Assembly (NCBI GenBank): GCA_910574015.1
Contig: CAJSYQ010000011.1
Span: 33,032-97,031, forward strand
Reading direction: 5' to 3'
DNA: 64,000 nucleotides
Source of the DNA: Eubacteriaceae bacterium
GTDB lineage: Bacteria; Bacillota; Clostridia; Lachnospirales; Lachnospiraceae
Notes under the pieces: model-generated
Database searches by the model: none
Seen by the model: the letters and a program-made list of their open reading frames with translations, nothing else
Told to the model about the DNA's origin: nothing
Shown here: piece by piece, positions 45,574 to 53,969 of the stretch
How the letters are laid out: every line of letters begins with the position of its first letter
How positions within the stretch are numbered: the first letter of the stretch is position 1
Position numbers and translations under genes: made by a program

Positions 45574-47559
45574 CTATACATCATATATTTTCCGGTGCTG
45601 TTGTTCTATCAGATAAACACTTGGGATATCCTCTGCCACGATCCGAAGAATTTCTTCTACCCCCTGTTCCTCCAGGAGATCCTCGAAGTTTTCGAATTTC
45701 CAGGGATATTGGTCTGTATTAAAAATATTGAACCTAGTCACCAGCAGGCGGTGCATTGTATAATAAAAGTATTTTAATGCCTTGGAGTATGCCAGCTCTT
45801 GATCAGGAACAAGCCAGTTATCACTGGCTAAGCAGTTTTCCAGCATCTCAAAATATTCGTTACCGTTTTGCGGAGACAACACAAAATCGCTGTTTCGATA
45901 ATAAACATTGGTATGCACCAAAACGTTTTTTCTCATCAGTGCCGCTTCCAGTCCTACCGTCGATGTCCATGGCAGAACAACCTTACAGGTCTCCATATAT
46001 TGATACAGGTTTATTTCCTCATAAGATCTTACATAGTGGAATAAATTATTATCCTTGTAGCGTTCTAGTATTTCTGGATTGGTTGCGTATAATTCTGTAC
46101 AGCTGTGGACGGGAGATTCTACCCGTCCTGACGGGTGTTCGCGAACCAGTACGGATTTGCCCAGCTTATTGATAATAAAATCAAGAACCTCTTCGATCCA
46201 CTCTTCCAGACTTCCAAATAGTGAGTCAGCCACCAGAGCCCCGCCATCGCATTTACAATTCAGCGGGATGACAACATCGTAGCTTCGATCTGTCTCCTTA
46301 CGGGAAGGCTGGAACGAAGTATAGGCATATCCGTTCTTCTCCATTACCTTTCGGTATTCGGCCGTATCTGCTTCTGCACTTACCGTAGCGGTGAGCTCCT
46401 TCCGCTTGTTCCACATCGAGACTGCCCGTTCCAAGAGATCTGCCGGCTCTTTTTGCGGATCCAGCCATTCTTCGATAAGCCTTGGCGTATCCATATTGCA
46501 GCCGGCTGCGCCGTTGGCGGATATAGTTACGGTTCCCTCTGCCAGACCGTCTTCCGAGGTTATGCGTATCTGTCTCTTACGACAGATGTACTGATAGATG
46601 CCGCCTCTTTTGTGAAGGGCTGTTGGGACATTGATCACATCAAAATGATTTTCATTGAAAAAAGTGTCTATGAATGAGAAATTTTTTTCATAGATACCGG
46701 CATAAGTATGATACAGTGAATCCCAGCGAAGAAATCTCGCATAAAAGTGATTGATCCATTTATCCCAGTTCGTGGCACATCGGGCGACGGTTTTACATTC
46801 CTCTTTATCTTTTTCAGATAGGGGGAGAGCTGAAGCGCTGACTGGTTCCAGATACATAATATCTTCCTGGGGAACGATAGTTTTTAATCGCTCAAGAATT
46901 ATGCTGGTAATCTGGTCGCAAAGATCACAGTGCCCTTCGTATAGCAATATATCACCGCCCCAGTGAAGGCGGTCTACTATTAATTTAACATTATAACCCT
47001 TCCATTTTAACATTAAAAACATGGCGATGGATGCCGGGAGATCCGTAACGCCAGAATTAAGCGTCTCCATGTTTACGACAATTCCTATCCTTTGTTCCTT
47101 CTTTTCAGGAGTAATATCAGCGATTTTGCTGGGAACGGTATTCAGGAATCTCATAAAGGTATTGAGCGATCCGATGGGACACCAGTACAGCAGATGCACA
47201 TATTGAAAGAAGTTGAAATAGTCAACATCCTGTCTTAATTTATATCGATCAAGCACTTTTCTGACATCTTCAAAATAGGCAGTAGAGACAACCACCGCAT
47301 ATTTTTTTGTATCCAGATTTTTTAATTTGGCGATCGATTTTATTTCTTTGCCACAGTATTGCTCTCCCCATCGATCGGGATTTCCGTCCACAAAAAATTC
47401 AACTAAATCGTGTATATATATAACGCTGTTGATCTCCCACCATCTGCCGGTGGCACCATATGCAATTATTTTTCGATCACCAATTTTCTCCAGAAACCTT
47501 TTCTCGAATTGATTTTTGAATTCGTTCAGACGGAACCTGAAGTTTTTTTCTAAATTCAT
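45574..47559 (-). CDS. Capsule-type glycosyltransferase-like protein with N-terminal Rossmann-like domain
   Basis: A 661-residue protein. Residues about 25-120 (IIAYGATGRWWEIN...FVDGNPDRWGEQYCGKEI) form a small nucleotide-binding-like domain common at the ends of surface glycosyltransferases. Residues about 150-640 look like GT-B or capsule-export (KpsS/KpsC-like) proteins: SVLVREHPSGR, YVRSYEEINLYQYMETCKVVLPWTSTVGLEAALMRKNVLV. I infer transfer of an activated sugar, perhaps the CMP-nonulosonate made by this set, to flagellin or a lipid carrier. The start overlaps the preceding stop as ATGA. Confidence 0.65.
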   Translation of the reverse strand: MNLEKNFRFRLNEFKNQFEKRFLEKIGDRKIIAYGATGRWWEINSVIYIHDLVEFFVDGNPDRWGEQYCGKEIKSIAKLKNLDTKKYAVVVSTAYFEDVRKVLDRYKLRQDVDYFNFFQYVHLLYWCPIGSLNTFMRFLNTVPSKIADITPEKKEQRIGIVVNMETLNSGVTDLPASIAMFLMLKWKGYNVKLIVDRLHWGGDILLYEGHCDLCDQITSIILERLKTIVPQEDIMYLEPVSASALPLSEKDKEECKTVARCATNWDKWINHFYARFLRWDSLYHTYAGIYEKNFSFIDTFFNENHFDVINVPTALHKRGGIYQYICRKRQIRITSEDGLAEGTVTISANGAAGCNMDTPRLIEEWLDPQKEPADLLERAVSMWNKRKELTATVSAEADTAEYRKVMEKNGYAYTSFQPSRKETDRSYDVVIPLNCKCDGGALVADSLFGSLEEWIEEVLDFIINKLGKSVLVREHPSGRVESPVHSCTELYATNPEILERYKDNNLFHYVRSYEEINLYQYMETCKVVLPWTSTVGLEAALMRKNVLVHTNVYYRNSDFVLSPQNGNEYFEMLENCLASDNWLVPDQELAYSKALKYFYYTMHRLLVTRFNIFNTDQYPWKFENFEDLLEEQGVEEILRIVAEDIPSVYLIEQQHRKIYDV

Positions 47560-48275
47560 ATTATCTGTCCTCCTCCTATAGGTAGTAAGGCACCCGTTAT
47601 ATAGCGGGCATCTTTCGAAACCAGAAAAGCAGTCAGCTTTGCAACATCCGAACAGTTGATCAGACCGAGAGGCTGTACTTTTTTTACTGCCTCATCCGTC
47701 AAAAATTGTTTTTCATTCACCATTTTCTGTTCCAGATATCCTGGCATAATGGCATTTACCCTAGTCTTACGGGTCATCAGTTCCTTTGCCATTGTCTGGA
47801 CCGTTGAATTTAGTGCTGCCTTTGACGCGGAATACAAGCACATGCCTTTTGGGTTTTCTACAGCGGCCATGGAAGAGATGGCGACGATGGAACTGTTCTC
47901 AGCTGTATATTTCTTTCTACTGAAATATTTCCCCATTTCAACAAAGGAAAATAGATTGATACGCATCATTCTGTCCATGGAGTCCGTATCGTTTATTTGT
48001 ATTGGCATACTTTCATTGATTCCGGCGCAGTGGATCAGTCCATTTAACAGGATTCCCTGTGAGGAACACGACTGAAATATCGTTTCGATATGGGATGTAT
48101 CCTCTAAATCATAGGAGAAGTAATATATTACATTTTGATTCTCGGCCTGCAGCTTCTTTAGATTACTGCTGTTTCGCGCAAGCAGAACAAGTTTTACCTT
48201 TCGGGCGGAAAGTTCTTTTATTACGGCTCGTCCTAGATTACCTGTTGCTCCCGTGATCAGAAATGCTGTATCCAT
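47556..48275 (-). CDS. SDR-family oxidoreductase (FabG-like), third of the leftward set
   Basis: A 239-residue classical short-chain dehydrogenase. The coenzyme loop is GATGNLG (about 8-14), HCAG follows, and the catalytic Ser (AISSMAA) and YSASK are intact. FabG-type enzymes reduce 3-oxoacyl groups on carrier protein. Placed four bases after an adenylating enzyme gene and close to a carrier protein gene, it probably reduces a carrier-bound intermediate. Sugar reduction is an alternative. Confidence 0.82.
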   Translation of the reverse strand: MDTAFLITGATGNLGRAVIKELSARKVKLVLLARNSSNLKKLQAENQNVIYYFSYDLEDTSHIETIFQSCSSQGILLNGLIHCAGINESMPIQINDTDSMDRMMRINLFSFVEMGKYFSRKKYTAENSSIVAISSMAAVENPKGMCLYSASKAALNSTVQTMAKELMTRKTRVNAIMPGYLEQKMVNEKQFLTDEAVKKVQPLGLINCSDVAKLTAFLVSKDARYITGALLPIGGGQII

Positions 48276-48279
48276 ACAT

Positions 48280-49755
48280 TCATCCTTCCATTTTCTGTGA
48301 GTTCCACAAACGATTCAGAGTTCCTCTGTCTATTTTTCCTATTTGATTTTTCGGAATGTCGTCTATTATTTGGATTTCATCTGGAACCTTATAAGCCTCC
48401 AGATAGTTTTTTAAAAATTTCTTTAGTTTGTCTGTATCCACATGATATCCCATTTCTTCTGTAATAAATAAGACTGGTTTGTTTTCAAGGACACCCTTCG
48501 AGTCTCTGACCCCAATACAGGCACATTCCCGGATACCCTGAAAGGTTAGGACTGTATTTTCAATTTCCAAAGGAGATACCTTTTCCCCGCCAATATTTAT
48601 GACATCATTGGTTCTTCCAGACAGATAGATAAAACCGTCTTCGTCCATGTAACCAAGATCTTCGGAATAAAACACGCCATCGGATAAAATACGTTCTGTT
48701 AATTTCTCCTCGTTAAAGTAGCCCAGCATATTCATATCTCCGCGTATGGCCAGATGTCCTATATTCTGTTTGGAGGATTCAATTTCTCTGTGGTTGTCAT
48801 CTGTGATTTTTATCGTGACATTTTTTACTGCCTGTCCGATGGCATCCGGCTTATCCTGATTTTTGTCCAGACGCATATAGACCGATCGAGCCGATTCTGT
48901 TGCGCCATAGGAGTTATATAAGCGCACGCCATCTAATTGCTCAAAAAGTACCGACCGCATTTTCCTGTCCAGGGGAGCCGTACAAAATTCTATTTTTTCC
49001 ATTGTTCCAAACATCAGATCCAGTCGCTGTCTTGTATGAAAATATAGAACCCGAAGGGCGGCTGGTACCATATAGACAGCATTGCAGTGATGCTGCCGGA
49101 TATTTTCATCCATTTTTTTTAGAGAAGCGACACCGTCCTGCAGGACCGCCGTTCCACCCTGATACAAAACGGCCCGGAGCGTTGTGAGGCCGAAAGCGTG
49201 ATGCAGCGGCATCGTCAGCAGATTGATATCATCTGTCGTCATTTCACCACCATTTATTACATTAAGTGCGCCTGCCGTCTCATTCTGATGACTCAGCATA
49301 ACGCCCTTTGGCGTTCCGGTAGTTCCTGTTGTATATAGAATATCTGCTAAAGAGTCTGACGGATAACTGCTCTTTGGGACAGTATGATCTGCCCCGGTAT
49401 AGGCCTGGTATGAATCTGCCCCGGATTCTGCCTGCGATAATATAATAAGCTGTGGTGAAAGAGTGCGGATCAGCTCTGACAGGGATTTTATCCCAGCCTT
49501 TTTTTCAACTGGCACATTGACAGCCCCAAGCCAGTGTACGGCGAAGTATAGTTCAATAAACTGTATTGTATGATCTGCTGCCAGAACAATCCTGTCACCA
49601 TATCGAATCCCCTTCTCTGACAGCTGCGCGGCCAGGAAGGGGATTCGCCGGCTCAATTCACCATATGTTATCACGGTATGATCAATAATAATGGCCGGTT
49701 TTCCATTAAGATGTTTTCCGTGATGCATTATTGCGTCAACGATGGAATCAAACAT
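48280..49755 (-). CDS. Acyl-AMP ligase (class I adenylate-forming enzyme)
   Basis: A 491-residue ATP-dependent ligase that activates a carboxylic acid as an acyl-adenylate and then loads it onto a thiol. The phosphate loop YTTGTTGTPKGVM (about 146-158), NSYGATE (A5-like), YFNEEKLTERI, SGRTNDVINIGGEKV (A8) and the C-terminal catalytic lysine in PKNQIGKIDRG are intact. The carrier protein gene three bases upstream in the transcript is the likely acceptor. The substrate is unknown; the lack of an amino-acid-type FDxS motif favours an acyl or aryl acid. Confidence 0.88.
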   Translation of the reverse strand: MFDSIVDAIMHHGKHLNGKPAIIIDHTVITYGELSRRIPFLAAQLSEKGIRYGDRIVLAADHTIQFIELYFAVHWLGAVNVPVEKKAGIKSLSELIRTLSPQLIILSQAESGADSYQAYTGADHTVPKSSYPSDSLADILYTTGTTGTPKGVMLSHQNETAGALNVINGGEMTTDDINLLTMPLHHAFGLTTLRAVLYQGGTAVLQDGVASLKKMDENIRQHHCNAVYMVPAALRVLYFHTRQRLDLMFGTMEKIEFCTAPLDRKMRSVLFEQLDGVRLYNSYGATESARSVYMRLDKNQDKPDAIGQAVKNVTIKITDDNHREIESSKQNIGHLAIRGDMNMLGYFNEEKLTERILSDGVFYSEDLGYMDEDGFIYLSGRTNDVINIGGEKVSPLEIENTVLTFQGIRECACIGVRDSKGVLENKPVLFITEEMGYHVDTDKLKKFLKNYLEAYKVPDEIQIIDDIPKNQIGKIDRGTLNRLWNSQKMEG

Positions 49756-49758
49756 AAT

Positions 49759-49989
49759 TTAAGATACCTTTCCTGCTGTGATTCTTTTGACAGCATCCAG
49801 AGAATCCATTTGCAGTATGTCGTCAAATTCATATTTGATTCCAAATTCCTTTTCCAGTTTCATAATAAGAGACATACTGGCAAGGGAATCCCATTCTTCC
49901 AATTCATCGCTGTTCATTTCACCCCGGAGTTCCACGTCATCATCCAATTGCATAACTTCCCGGAATATTTGTTCTATTTTATGCTGCAT
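49759..49989 (-). CDS. Acyl carrier protein (fourth of the leftward set)
   Basis: A 76-residue acidic helical protein with the phosphopantetheine serine in EEWDSLASMS (Ser 35). It is adjacent to the acyl-AMP ligase (three bases apart) and to a GNAT-like gene (six bases). It probably holds the acyl group between activation and transfer. It is too distinct from the other three carrier proteins here to be a recent duplicate. Confidence 0.9.
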   Translation of the reverse strand: MQHKIEQIFREVMQLDDDVELRGEMNSDELEEWDSLASMSLIMKLEKEFGIKYEFDDILQMDSLDAVKRITAGKVS

Positions 49990-49995
49990 CAGATT

Positions 49996-50814
49996 TTACT
50001 CCTTTTTATATACATAAATATACATATCATCATAGTGCAATACATTTCTTCTCAAGGATCTGGTATTTTCTGTGTTGATCCACGAGTATTTTATCCGTAC
50101 ATCGTAGTTCCTGATGACATCTGTATGGGCGCGTTTTTCCAGACAGTACAATACAATGGCTGGAAGGGAGTTGTAGGAGAAATTAGAATAAAATCTCCGG
50201 CCCTGAATCTGATAGATATACAGACATCGTATTTTTCCAGACAGGCGGTAGATCAGAACCCAGTGATTTTTGATATAATCCCGCAGATCATCCACAGAGG
50301 GAATGCGGTCGGCCTCCCGGTTAAATACCTGATCCAGCAGGGCAGCGATTTCTTCTGCATCTTTTTCTTCTGCATATTCCCCTACGTTTTCATCATAATA
50401 TTTATCCAGAATATCAGAATGGGAGCGTTTAAAGTCATTGCCGTCTGCCCGTAAATTTGTACTTTTCCTGACATAGGACGCAATTTTTTTGAATCCTCCA
50501 TCACAGAAATATGAGTCCAGTAAATTGGCGCCCTTACAAATATAATCCAGGATATATCCCTTTGGAAAATAAACCAGTTCTTTTGATAGTTCCTGCAGAT
50601 CAAATGAAAGGAAATAAAGACGATGGATTTCAGTTTGATCACAATAAGAGAAGAGAAGAGAAGAGTGCGCGATCCGGTAATCACACAAAAGTTCTTCTGT
50701 TTCCCGGTTATAGAACTGATACATATTAGAGTATAGGGTTTGGCAGCAGTCTTTTGCCTTCTGCCTTATCTCTTTCACCAAAGAGTAAATCTCCCCTAAT
50801 TTCAGTTGATTCAT
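49996..50814 (-). CDS. GNAT-like protein, probable carrier-dependent acyltransferase (2)
   Basis: A 272-residue protein of a family I do not know by name. Its second half (about 125-272) has a GNAT-like pattern: AALLDQVFNREADRIPSVDDLRDYIKNH, IYRLSGKIRCLYIYQIQGRRFYSNFSYNSLPAIVLYCLEKRA, IKYSWINTENTRSLRRN. The gene at 52091 is a clear paralogue with the same order. Each paralogue sits beside carrier protein and reductase genes. I infer acyl-carrier to amine transfer, by context only. Confidence 0.5.
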   Translation of the reverse strand: MNQLKLGEIYSLVKEIRQKAKDCCQTLYSNMYQFYNRETEELLCDYRIAHSSLLFSYCDQTEIHRLYFLSFDLQELSKELVYFPKGYILDYICKGANLLDSYFCDGGFKKIASYVRKSTNLRADGNDFKRSHSDILDKYYDENVGEYAEEKDAEEIAALLDQVFNREADRIPSVDDLRDYIKNHWVLIYRLSGKIRCLYIYQIQGRRFYSNFSYNSLPAIVLYCLEKRAHTDVIRNYDVRIKYSWINTENTRSLRRNVLHYDDMYIYVYKKE

Positions 50815-50873
50815 CCGCTGTCTCTCCTCATATCTGGAAAATTTTTTTCAAGGTTATATTCTGGATATCTTTC

Positions 50874-51089
50874 CTACATGAGTTCCAGCAGATCACTTAC
50901 TTTCTTACATGCAGTGATCTCAGAAGCGTGAAACTGTTTTCCTGATTTTTCATCCATCAGGGCAATAAATGAAAGTACCGCAACAGAGTCCCATGTCTCC
51001 ATATCTTCCAACAGTGTGTCTTTATTAAATTCATCCAGGTCCATCTCAAATACATCTACCAGTTCTTCCATCTTTTCCTGTTCCGTCAT
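50874..51089 (-). CDS. Acyl carrier protein (third of the leftward set)
   Basis: A 71-residue carrier protein with the attachment serine in ETWDSVAVLS (Ser 35). ATG 51089 has GGAGG eight bases upstream; the longer frame from 51140 would overlap the previous carrier gene and contain that site. It follows another carrier gene by 16 bases, giving two in tandem. Confidence 0.85.
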   Translation of the reverse strand: MTEQEKMEELVDVFEMDLDEFNKDTLLEDMETWDSVAVLSFIALMDEKSGKQFHASEITACKKVSDLLELM

Positions 51090-51105
51090 TATTTTTTCCT
51101 CCATT

Positions 51106-51339
51106 TCATTCGGGCTTCCCGCCATTTTTTTTGACAACATTACAAATTGCCTCTACATTTACAAAATTTTCTGGAATGACATCCAGACCATCAATAAGAA
51201 TTCCAAAAGCTGTTTCCAGTTCCGACACGACAGCTACGATATCAAAGGAATCCAGGTAGCCGTCTTCAATAAAATCTTCACTTTCTTTAAAATCAAATTC
51301 CGGTCTGATCTCTTCCAGGATTTTATAAATCGTTTCCAT
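51106..51339 (-). CDS. Acyl carrier protein (second of the leftward set)
   Basis: A 77-residue carrier protein. The phosphopantetheine serine is in GYLDSFDIVAV (Ser 31), a DSF variant common in D-alanyl and polyketide-type carriers rather than the DSL of fatty-acid carriers. AGGAGG before ATG 51339 fixes the start. Tandem with the next carrier protein gene, after an SDR gene. Confidence 0.83.
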   Translation of the reverse strand: METIYKILEEIRPEFDFKESEDFIEDGYLDSFDIVAVVSELETAFGILIDGLDVIPENFVNVEAICNVVKKNGGKPE

Positions 51340-51361
51340 TTGCTTTCCTCCTAAATTTATT

Positions 51362-52087
51362 TTACATGGCACCGCCTGTCACAGGAATCAGTGCACCTGT
51401 AATATACTTTCCTTTGTCTGAAATAAGAAATTCTGCCAGCCATGCGATTGCTTCTGGTTGGATTATTCCCAGAGGCTGTATTTGTTCAATTTTTTTGTCT
51501 AGGCCGAAGACAGATTCCATATCGCCTTTCAGCAGTGGCGTATCCACATAAGTTGGTAAAATGGCATTCACGCGGAATTTTCTTCTGGCAAATTCCTTAG
51601 CCATTACTTTCACCATGGCATTTACCGCTGCCTTTGATGAGGCATAGCCGCAATGACCGGTAATACATGATTCCGAGGCCATAGAGGAGATGGCGATAAG
51701 GGAACAGTGATCGTCACAATATCGTTTTGAACTAAAAAATCTTCCCATCAATGCAAAAGAATAGGCATTCACCTTCATCTGCTCATGAATATCTTCGTTA
51801 ATGCGGATTCCCTTCACCGGCATGGATTTTCCAATACCGGCGCAGTGGACCAGACCATTCAGACGAATATCGGAGGCTTTGCATGTATCAAAGATATTCC
51901 GGATCTGATCCTCCTCGGACAGGTCGGCGGGGATAATGAGAGGAGCATTTTTCATCTTATCTGCCATGTCCTGCATCTTATCGCGATTTCTGGCTGCCAT
52001 AATAATCCGGTATCCCTCACTGTCTAAATACTGGCTTACCGCAGCGCCAATGCCAGAGGAGGCTCCCGTTACTAAAATATTTTTCAT
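51362..52087 (-). CDS. SDR-family oxidoreductase (FabG-like), second of the leftward set
   Basis: A 241-residue short-chain dehydrogenase with GASSGIG (about 8-14), HCAG, catalytic Ser (AISSMAS) and YASSK. It lies three bases after a GNAT-like gene and directly before two carrier protein genes, so a 3-oxoacyl-carrier reductase role is likely. NADPH preference is suggested by AARNR after beta-2. It is a clear paralogue of the SDR at 47556. Confidence 0.83.
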   Translation of the reverse strand: MKNILVTGASSGIGAAVSQYLDSEGYRIIMAARNRDKMQDMADKMKNAPLIIPADLSEEDQIRNIFDTCKASDIRLNGLVHCAGIGKSMPVKGIRINEDIHEQMKVNAYSFALMGRFFSSKRYCDDHCSLIAISSMASESCITGHCGYASSKAAVNAMVKVMAKEFARRKFRVNAILPTYVDTPLLKGDMESVFGLDKKIEQIQPLGIIQPEAIAWLAEFLISDKGKYITGALIPVTGGAM

Positions 52088-52090
52088 AGA

Positions 52091-52885
52091 TTACTCCTGT
52101 TTCGTAAAAATATAGTCTCGTATATTAGTATCTGCCAATATTGTTCTGCGGAGTGCCTTGTGGTTTTCTTCATTGAACCAGGCATACATAATTTTCATAC
52201 CAAGCTTTCGTGCGTTATCACGTTCACGGCGCTCAAGATTATATAAAATATCAGCGGTGGCATTATTATAAGAAAAAGCCGAATACAGGCGTTTTCCCTC
52301 TCTTTTAAAAACATAAAAGCTTTCTATCCGGTCATTTACTTTATAGACCAGGACCTCATTTTTCTTGATCATATACTGAAGCTCTTCCTTCGGGTATAGA
52401 TGATCCACTCTGGGATCAAATACTTTGGCAAACAGATCCTGAAGCGGCATCAGATCCTCTATGGAGGCATAGTTCCCGCAATCCGGGTTATACATATCAT
52501 ACAACAGGCGTTCTCTTTTCGACTCAGGTTCTTTGTCCAGCTCGTTCAGAGGTAATTGTCGTTTGCAATAGGACGCGATCGGATGAAATCCGGAATTTTC
52601 AATTTCTTCCCTGGGAAACTGTCCTGCCTTGCAGATATAGTCTAAGATTGTACCAGCAGGTACTTTCTGAAGCAGCTGCGTCAGTTCCTTTTTGTCGCAA
52701 GAATAAAAATATGCTCTTGTGACAAGCGAATCATTCCCCCAGAAGACTATGGTACTGTTTCCTGTAATGACTTCAAATGTCATTTGATCCATTGCTGGAT
52801 TGGGAAAAAAATTTGAGACGGACTGTACGCCCGGTTTTTTTCGTTTTGTAATCTCTGACATCACATCCCGGCTGTTCATATGCAT
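52091..52885 (-). CDS. GNAT-like protein, probable carrier-dependent acyltransferase (1)
   Basis: A 264-residue paralogue of the product of 49996. Shared elements are ILDYICK in the first half, HPIASYCK/KIASYVRK, the VF-region (DLFAKVFDPRVDHLYPKEELQYMIKKNE), FYVFKREGKRLYSAFSYNN and the C-terminal MYAWFNEENHKALRR. The family is not recognised; the second half fits a GNAT fold. It lies between a KASIII gene and an SDR gene, which supports a role in handling carrier-bound acyl groups. Confidence 0.5.
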   Translation of the reverse strand: MHMNSRDVMSEITKRKKPGVQSVSNFFPNPAMDQMTFEVITGNSTIVFWGNDSLVTRAYFYSCDKKELTQLLQKVPAGTILDYICKAGQFPREEIENSGFHPIASYCKRQLPLNELDKEPESKRERLLYDMYNPDCGNYASIEDLMPLQDLFAKVFDPRVDHLYPKEELQYMIKKNEVLVYKVNDRIESFYVFKREGKRLYSAFSYNNATADILYNLERRERDNARKLGMKIMYAWFNEENHKALRRTILADTNIRDYIFTKQE

Positions 52886-52895
52886 GGTAAGCCTC

Positions 52896-53960
52896 CTATA
52901 GATCCGAAATAATTAGTTCACAGAAATTCATGTTTCCTAATGTGAGAATTGCAGCCGCCCAGGTCAGGCCGGCGCCGAATCCCGACATGCAGCATGAAAA
53001 AGTCTGATCCTTTAATTTATCTGCCAGATTGCTGGCCATGGCAAAGGGGACGGTATTGCTGTTGGAATTACCAAAATCTCCGACTACATTCATTGGCATT
53101 TTTTCGTAGGGCACTTTTAATTTATCCGCCAGCTTCTGGAGCATAAATTTATTGGGCTGGTGGAAGAGAAACCAATCGATCTGATCCATCTCTTTGCCGC
53201 TGTATTCCACCAGTTCATTGATCAGTGGCGGAACCTCCCGTTGTACGAAATTGAATACGGAAGAGCCGTCCATCCACATACAGTTCTTTGTTCTCATGGT
53301 GCCGTCACCAATATCTACAAGGACGCCTGTCTCAGGACTTCTTGGCAGGCGGAATCCACCTGCGGGAATGATCAGCATATCTCTGTGGGCGCCGTCATTG
53401 TATACATTCATATAAATATCAGGAGAGGCTTCATCGTTTTCGATAATAGAAACACTGGCGCCGTCTCCTCCAAAAACTGGGTATGCCAGTGGTGTTTCCG
53501 GCTCTTTCCGGCACAAGACATCTCCCGTGAATAACAATACCTTTTTGTCCGGCATATGTTCCAATAGCATAAAAGCCTGCATCAGCCCTAAAACATAACC
53601 GGCACAAGCCTGCGGCAGATCGAGACATACGATATCATGAGGCAGATCAAATTTACCGTGGATTATATTGCTGACATGTGGTACATAATGATCTGGTGAG
53701 ATGGTTACTGCTATAATTGCCCCAATCTCATCTTTGTTGATCCACTTTTGCTCCAATATATAATCCATACCAAAGACACACAGATCGGAAGTAGTAGTAG
53801 TGGATTTTGCAGCTCTTCGTTTCCCGTATCCCATAATTCTTTTTAAACGTTTTGTATGGGTTGTCTGAAAAGGTTTCGTTTCAATATCATAATCATACTC
53901 ATTCTCCGGGAGCACACCAAGTACTCCTGTGATTCTTTTTCCTCGAAATGTAGTGATCAT
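52896..53960 (-). CDS. KASIII-family (FabH-like) condensing enzyme
   Basis: A 354-residue thiolase-fold enzyme. The catalytic triad is complete: Cys119 (DLPQACAGYV), His267 (LFHQPNKF) and Asn298 (GDFGNSNSNT). FabH-type enzymes join an acyl-CoA or acyl-carrier starter to malonyl-carrier. In this setting it would start or extend a short acyl chain on one of the dedicated carrier proteins. It is not the housekeeping fabH, which lies in the fatty-acid operon elsewhere in such genomes. Confidence 0.87.
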   Translation of the reverse strand: MITTFRGKRITGVLGVLPENEYDYDIETKPFQTTHTKRLKRIMGYGKRRAAKSTTTTSDLCVFGMDYILEQKWINKDEIGAIIAVTISPDHYVPHVSNIIHGKFDLPHDIVCLDLPQACAGYVLGLMQAFMLLEHMPDKKVLLFTGDVLCRKEPETPLAYPVFGGDGASVSIIENDEASPDIYMNVYNDGAHRDMLIIPAGGFRLPRSPETGVLVDIGDGTMRTKNCMWMDGSSVFNFVQREVPPLINELVEYSGKEMDQIDWFLFHQPNKFMLQKLADKLKVPYEKMPMNVVGDFGNSNSNTVPFAMASNLADKLKDQTFSCCMSGFGAGLTWAAAILTLGNMNFCELIISDL

Positions 53961-53969
53961 AATATCCTC

